From Camarhynchus parvulus (taxonomy: Eukaryota; Chordata; Aves; Passeriformes; Thraupidae), in assembly GCF_901933205.1 (NCBI RefSeq), contig NC_044573.1, forward strand, positions 54,753,993 to 54,817,992: 64,000 nt of DNA, given 5' to 3'. Shown piece after piece: positions 60,542 to 64,000 of the stretch; the stretch's first letter is position 1, and every line of letters starts with the position of its first letter. A program made the translations under genes and the position numbers. The notes below the pieces were generated by a model that was not told where the DNA came from, ran no database searches, and saw only the letters and a list, made by a program, of their open reading frames with translations.

Positions 60542-63500
60542 GTAAGTTGGGGTTGTCCTCTTTTTATAACCATTTTTGAAATTTTCATATTTAAGTTTGC
60601 TAGAATTGTATAAAAGAACAGACACAGATATCAATTTGTCAGTCATCAACTTTATGACTGCATTCCTATGAAATATATCTTCAGATGTGAATCTGTCTTC
60701 CCCATGGGGGAACTTTAGTCAAAAGGCTAAAAGTAAAAATTATTCTCTTTGCATCATTTTTTGAAAAAGAGAAATATTATTCCAGCTGCTGTCCAGTGAT
60801 TAATTTAGCAAGCATGTCTGGAGGTTCCAAATCCTAGACTTTTTCTTCCTTTTTATAGCAATTCCAAAGAAGTTAATTTAATCTTCTTTTACACCTGAAT
60901 AGAAGCACTTTATAGTGACTCTATACAGTTTAAGAGTTAAAGACAGAGGAGGCATTTGGCATGCATTCACACACAATATTTTTTAGAGTCTCCCAAAAGA
61001 CTAAAAAAAAAAAAAGTTATTTTACCTTCATATATTTCTTTAATACAATATACCTAAAGGGGATTAATTTTTTTCTTTTAAAGAATTATTTTTCTTTTCC
61101 TACTCAACATTAGCATATTAAACCCTTTTTTAAAATTTCTATTCTGGAAAGAGTTTGCTCCAGCTCTGCATCAGCCATTTACAATGTTAAGGAACAGAAA
61201 CTCTCGACTTACAAGTGTTCATTGATAAATTCTTTTTCGGTGTTACGCTGCTGCATCTTTTTAAATTCACACGCGCAGTGCCAAGTGTAGGTAGAATGAT
61301 AGTAGTGCTGCACTTCTACATTAGGGCATGAAGGATTCTTTCAAAAGCAAGATTGATCTAAATATATTTTTCACCTCCATCTAATCCATAGGGGAAAATT
61401 TGCACACAGAAATTAAATCTGAAAAGACTAATACAGTTACAGAAGCATTCAGAGCCAGGTCAATGAGCAGAGACAATTATTGATGTCCCCACTTCTTTGA
61501 AAAGAAAATTTCAAACTCAGTGAAATTTGTGTGAAATTCTCACTTTTCAAAGTGTTTAAACTTTAGCAGTTAAGGACACAAAAAAATTCAGGAGTCAGCT
61601 AACCTTCTTTTATAGACAAGCTTGGTAAAATTCAGATAATTACTTGAATTAACTTAGCTTACTGGAGTGATGTGCAATAACTAGGATTGTAGTCCATTCT
61701 TTTACTCTCTAAGACTGTAAAAAAACTACTAAAAGGTGACAAGGGAAATAATAAAAAGGTGGATGTCTTGAATTTTCAGGGTTTTTTGGTAACTTTCTTA
61801 TTTTTTTTTCCTTTAAGAGGAACATGAAGTTATTAATTTGTATATTAGTTTGCAAGTGCCTCAATTGTTCTTGTAATTCAGACCACTGATGCTGAGGTGG
61901 TCTTTAGGGTAGAAAGATGCTTCCTTGCATTATTTTTGAAACTGTATAACATCAAAATGAGGAAACCAGGACAAGAAGATAAATAAATCTCATTTTCACT
62001 CTTGAAATGGCCTTGACTTCTGCTCCTTGAAGATGTGATAGAAAGAGAATTTATGTGCTTTGGCTTACCTGGGACCAGTTTTCTAGGACTAAGGGACAAG
62101 TGTTACTCTTCCAGTATATTAGGAGTCTTACATAGGAAAGCTGTAGTCAGTACCTTAGAGTGATTATATTAGCAGGAGATAAAAATGTAAGTCTGTTTGT
62201 CTGCCAAAACAGACTGGGGAATGTCAGCATTCTAGGAACATGCGTAATTAGGATCTGGATAGAACATATGCCTGGAAAATATTTATGTACTGTAGCTTAA
62301 AATAAAAGTGGTGATTTTTACTTAATCTTAACATCTTTTCACCAGTCTGTCATACACCGGAAGTAAAGGTCAGCACAGACTTGCACACCATCAACCTGAA
62401 TAATAAATTGTACCAAATTCCACTGTAATGGAGATACTAGGTACAGTTATCCATGGATTTTAACCCATGGAACTGTGTTGTAGCACTGCTGTGTTAGCAC
62501 TTTTTTAGCATCATATGCTACACTGGTTTGAGAAAGCCGCTTATTTTCTTCAAGGAGTCTTGTCAGATGGTAGACAATATTAATCAGTAAAATGTCTTTA
62601 TTTAATTTTTGAAAACATTTCAGATAGCTCTTGATATCAGTGTTATATAATTTTTTTTGCTCCTTCATGTGAAGTCTTGGAGGTTTTGGTTCAGGTTAAC
62701 ATGTCTGCATGGGTTTGGCAAAAGTGAAATCATGAGTCTGTCACACAATTCATGATAAAGTCTGTAGGTTTTCATACATGGCAGATTTTGTTTTAACAGC
62801 AGAACAAAGAAAAACTGTGATTGTTCTTGACTTCTAGTTTCCTTAGTTATAAACAGAGTTCTAAATTATCTACTAGGTAGCTGTTGTAACCTGACATAGC
62901 AACTGTCAAAGGTTTTAAATAGAAGGGTTTTAGATATATACTGGCAGAATTATTTTTAAGTGTTATATAATATGGGTTTATGAACACACAAGATCTGATT
63001 CTCCTGCTCAAAATACATAGAACATGGACTTCATTTGAAACCTGGTTTAATCAAAATCATGCTTGTCTGATTTTGTCTATTCTGACATTCCAAAGCTTGT
63101 ATAGACATATGTGGGGTATGCATTCCTTAATTTTGTAATCTCTAGCTGAGGAGGATGAGATGTAACATAAATTACAGAACCATTCCAAACTCTACCTTTC
63201 TCTTCCTGTTTTAACACTGTTAATGCAAGATATAATGTGCTTGCATAATGTAGAGCTATAATTCTGTATTGCACTTAAAGGAAATAACATTTCTGAAAGA
63301 CATGTAATAAAAAAAAAAGGTCAGTTTAATTTCCCATAAGGAATAAGGAGGCATAAATGTCAGAGGCATAAATTTTTTACCAAAATATTTCCAGATAATT
63401 TATTCATCGCACTATAACACATCACAGAGCTAACCCATCACTCACAAAGGAACAGAACTGTGTCACACTTTGGAAAAGCAGCATCTCTTTGTGCAGTGTT

Positions 63501-64000
63501 TCCATGATCTTACTTTTTGGCAGTTGCAAAAGAGGTAAAGAAAAATTGAAGAATAAAGCAAAAGTTTTTCATCTATTAAGGTGTAACCTGTCTTACTGCA
63601 AAGGCTTAGTACAGGAACAATTAGATTTGATTTTTGTGGTGACATATATGAAGGAAATTTTCTGTTTTATTAAAATTACTCCACTTAGTTTTGAGTGTAA
63701 AACAGTTTTCATTAAATAACTTGTTAGTTATTCAGTTTCTGTATATTCTAAGTATCATATGCTAGTGATTTCCAGCAAGACAGCAAGTAAGAAAACTTCA
63801 AATAACCTTTCCATGTGGAAAGTAAATAAATCTGTATTTGAAATTATATACTCTGCTGTACCATTAAATTGAAAAGGTGACATTTGTGTGCTCTTTTATA
63901 ATTATGGTATTAAAAATATTTTTTATAATGGTGAAAATTTGAATGGAGGAATAATGAAGTTAAATGTCATCATCAGTATCCTGATGTAATTTTATTTAAA
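60542..64000 (+). other. SYNE1: SYNE1 intron, runs off the window
   Basis: It begins with GTAAGT. The next expected rod exon was not found, so the intron continues past the right edge. CpGs cluster slightly around 61200-61280. Confidence 0.8.

Overview
The window is vertebrate nuclear DNA: AT-rich, CpG-poor, with short exons flanked by canonical GT/AG splice sites and long introns. The interspersed repeats point to a bird. There are four CR1 LINE pieces with the typical avian 3' ends, and two solo LTRs of endogenous retroviruses whose sequence resembles families I associate with songbirds. The bird call is firm. The songbird (passerine) call is an inference from the repeats. || There is one recognisable gene, on the + strand: the 5' coding part of SYNE1 (nesprin-1), the giant outer-nuclear-membrane spectrin-repeat protein that ties the nucleus to actin. 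Fourteen coding exons can be placed between 27107 and 60541. Together they give 528 consecutive codons with consistent splice phases: first calponin-homology domain (CH1), Ser-rich linker, second calponin-homology domain (CH2), a short variable spacer, then the start of the spectrin-like rod. The initiator exon was not identified with confidence, and the gene continues past the right edge. || Layout. 1-27106: no confident exon, probably a 5' intron or upstream sequence. It holds a + strand solo LTR (6982-7494), a minus-strand CR1 of about 1 kb (8629-9616), a small CR1 relic (about 14838) and a weak candidate alternative first exon (24527-24605). 27107-46826: CH1-linker-CH2 exons, including a 21-nt microexon (42171-42191) followed by a 291-nt intron with a perfect 16-bp hairpin. 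A minus-strand solo LTR lies at 40219-40799. 49519-49566: a fast-evolving 48-nt exon. 54382-60541: five rod exons. 60542-64000: intron. || No operon-like, CRISPR, toxin or other novel multi-gene system is visible. The points most worth checking are the CH1 microexon with its neighbouring hairpin, the poorly conserved spacer exon, the LTR with promoter and donor signals upstream of and co-oriented with SYNE1, and a CpG-retaining patch in the intron before the 59728 exon.
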